Source of the DNA: Halarsenatibacter silvermanii | GTDB lineage: Bacteria > Bacillota > Halanaerobiia > Halanaerobiales > Halarsenatibacteraceae | Assembly (NCBI RefSeq): GCF_900103135.1 | Contig: NZ_FNGO01000025.1 | Span: forward strand, 1-36,099 | Direction of reading: 5' to 3' | Length of the DNA: 36,099 nt | In this document: one piece after another, positions 34,847 to 36,099 of the stretch | Position numbering within the stretch: the first letter of the stretch is position 1 | Layout: every line of letters begins with the position of its first letter | The notes under the pieces: generated by a model | The model's database searches: none | What the model saw: only the letters and a program-made list of their open reading frames with translations | Told to the model about the DNA's origin: nothing | Program-made: the position numbers and the translations under genes

Positions 34847-36099
34847 TCACTGCCTTGATCTCATCATCTTCACAAATTGTTCAGCCAATTCCGGGTCAAA
34901 CTGCCCCCCTGCACACTCTTCTATCTCTTCTAAAGCTTCCTCATTACTCATGGCATCCTTATAGAGCCTGCCCGCCGTCATAACATCATAGGCATCTACA
35001 ATGGAGATTATTCTTGATAATAATGGTATCTCTGCTTTTGCCAGGCCATTTGGATAGCCTCCGCCATCCCAACGCTCATGATGACATAAAATAGCTTTGG
35101 CTACAGAGACGAACTCTTTTGTAGATGAAGCGATATTATAGCCTCTCTCGGGATGTTCTTTTATTATCTTCCATTCTTCATCCGTCAAATCTCCGGGTTT
35201 GCTCGATATATCCATTGGAATTGTGGTTTTGCCTATATCATGAAGGGAAGCCAAAAGAGTTAAATTGTTTATCTGTTCTTTTGATAAAACTATCTTCTCT
35301 CCCAGCCTGTGTGCCAAATCGGTCATCCTCATGGCGTGCTCCATGGTCTCCTGGCTTTTGGCCGCTAGAGTATTGAGCATATTCTTCACCAGATTATTTT
35401 CTGCACTTTGAGATTTAGTGAGTTTGTCCTTATACATTTTCTTATCCGCTCTGGCTAAAATCTCTTCGAACTTTTCTTCTGTATCATGTTTGGCAGCAAC
35501 TCCCACCCCCAGAGTGATGGGAATATCGCCGAATTCAGCTTTCTCGCAGGCATTTTCGATACGTGTGCATATCTTCAGAGCGATCTCTTTTTTAGTTTGC
35601 GGCAATAAAATCACAAACTCATCCCCGGCCCAGCGGGAAACTATATCTTCATCTCTGGTGCATGATCGCAGGATATCGGCCACATTCACCAGAAGTTCAT
35701 CGCCTACTTTATGACCGTAGGCATCGTTGATAATCTTCAAACCGTTTACATCACACATAATCAAGCTGATCGGCAGCTGCCTTTCTGTATTCAGGCGTTC
35801 CATCTCTTCTGTCAGATAATAGCGATTATACAGATCGGTCAATCCGTCATGGTAGCTCAAATATTTTAGTTTCTCTTCTTGCTCCTTGAGCTCGGAGATA
35901 TCCATCTGGATGGATAATACCCCATCTTCGCCTCCAGGCAGGCTCACCTTTGCTTCATTGAGCTGAACATCAAAACTGCTGCCATCTTTTCTGCAGCCTG
36001 TTGCCACATAATTTAGCTCTTCTCCCTTCATCACCCGGTCGATATTTTTCCGGAATTCTTCTCCGTGACCTTCAGGCACCAAAAATTCAAAAGCATTAT
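34847..36099 (-). CDS. PAS-GGDEF-HD-GYP cyclic-di-GMP protein (5' end outside window)
   Basis: The frame stays open through the right edge, so the start is not in the window; a GTG at 36082 is internal. Visible are the end of a PAS domain with 'VATGCRKDGSSFDVQLNEAK', a GGDEF domain with AGDEF preceded five residues earlier by RDED (RxxD inhibitory site), and a complete HD-GYP domain with 'SLHDIGK' and HHExxDGGGYP. Order and sequence follow the 2503 gene closely, including 'DVNGLKIINDAYGHKVGDEL', so the two are paralogues. Both making and breaking c-di-GMP is predicted. It lies upstream of the ribose operon on the same strand, separated by the rbs promoter; no terminator is evident between. 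Confidence 0.92.
   Translation of the reverse strand, partial: NAFEFLVPEGHGEEFRKNIDRVMKGEELNYVATGCRKDGSSFDVQLNEAKVSLPGGEDGVLSIQMDISELKEQEEKLKYLSYHDGLTDLYNRYYLTEEMERLNTERQLPISLIMCDVNGLKIINDAYGHKVGDELLVNVADILRSCTRDEDIVSRWAGDEFVILLPQTKKEIALKICTRIENACEKAEFGDIPITLGVGVAAKHDTEEKFEEILARADKKMYKDKLTKSQSAENNLVKNMLNTLAAKSQETMEHAMRMTDLAHRLGEKIVLSKEQINNLTLLASLHDIGKTTIPMDISSKPGDLTDEEWKIIKEHPERGYNIASSTKEFVSVAKAILCHHERWDGGGYPNGLAKAEIPLLSRIISIVDAYDVMTAGRLYKDAMSNEEALEEIEECAGGQFDPELAEQFVKMMRSRQ

Overview
The window most resembles the chromosome of an anaerobic, diderm, probably halophilic Firmicute of the Halanaerobiales type. This is inferred from style, since no rRNA is present. The signs are an acidic exported binding protein, ferredoxin-linked enzymes, MinD-type ATPases with inserted ferredoxins, frequent TTG/GTG starts with strong Shine-Dalgarno sites, and a sugar-binding protein with a type I signal peptide and no lipobox. 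I cannot name genus or species. No rRNA, tRNA, CRISPR array or prophage was recognised.

Layout. (1) 1-2500 is gene debris: the C-terminal end of a DUF1670 protein, a perfect 28-bp palindrome, a DUF4011-type helicase cut off just after its Walker A region, a metallo-beta-lactamase fragment and a frameshifted unknown remnant. (2) 2503-6755 holds a four-PAS GGDEF/HD-GYP cyclic-di-GMP protein facing a SWIM zinc-finger protein. (3) 7029-11889 is a two-gene McrBC-like type IV restriction cassette: McrB-like AAA+ motor, then DUF2357/PD-(D/E)XK nuclease. A possible 52-aa ORF overlaps the start of the motor gene. (4) 12342-16872 encodes a phosphorelay split over three genes: REC-GGDEF regulator, stand-alone HPt, and PAS4-HisKA-HATPase-REC-REC hybrid kinase. 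Its likely output is c-di-GMP. (5) 17023-19953 has an MFS exporter, a glycosyltransferase that appears to have lost its centre, and a translationally coupled double-cluster Fe-S protein. (6) 20018-22730 is a 205-bp nested palindromic element abutting iorBA (indolepyruvate:ferredoxin oxidoreductase); the element supplies the iorB stop codon. (7) 23103-27225 has a membrane-anchored MBL hydrolase and, converging on it, an operon of DUF5320, NifX-like, two MinD/ferredoxin ATPases and a second NifX-like protein, resembling the orange-protein (ORP) gene set. (8) 27562-28650 is a third HD-GYP protein. (9) 28850-34611 is a complete ribose operon rbsR-K-D-A-C-B with promoter, a near-perfect 28-bp operator and a terminator. 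(10) 34847-36099 is another PAS-GGDEF-HD-GYP protein, cut by the window edge.

How it fits together: five proteins make, break or control c-di-GMP, so sensory control is the main chromosomal theme. Around it lie ribose catabolism, ferredoxin-dependent amino-acid fermentation, an Fe-S/metallocofactor operon and one defence cassette. The clearest oddities are the palindromic element that ends iorB, two IorA ferredoxin motifs that both lack their second cysteine, a helicase broken next to a DUF1670 gene, apparent compositional mosaicism in the McrB-like gene, and a terminator whose U-tract overlaps the next promoter's -35 box.
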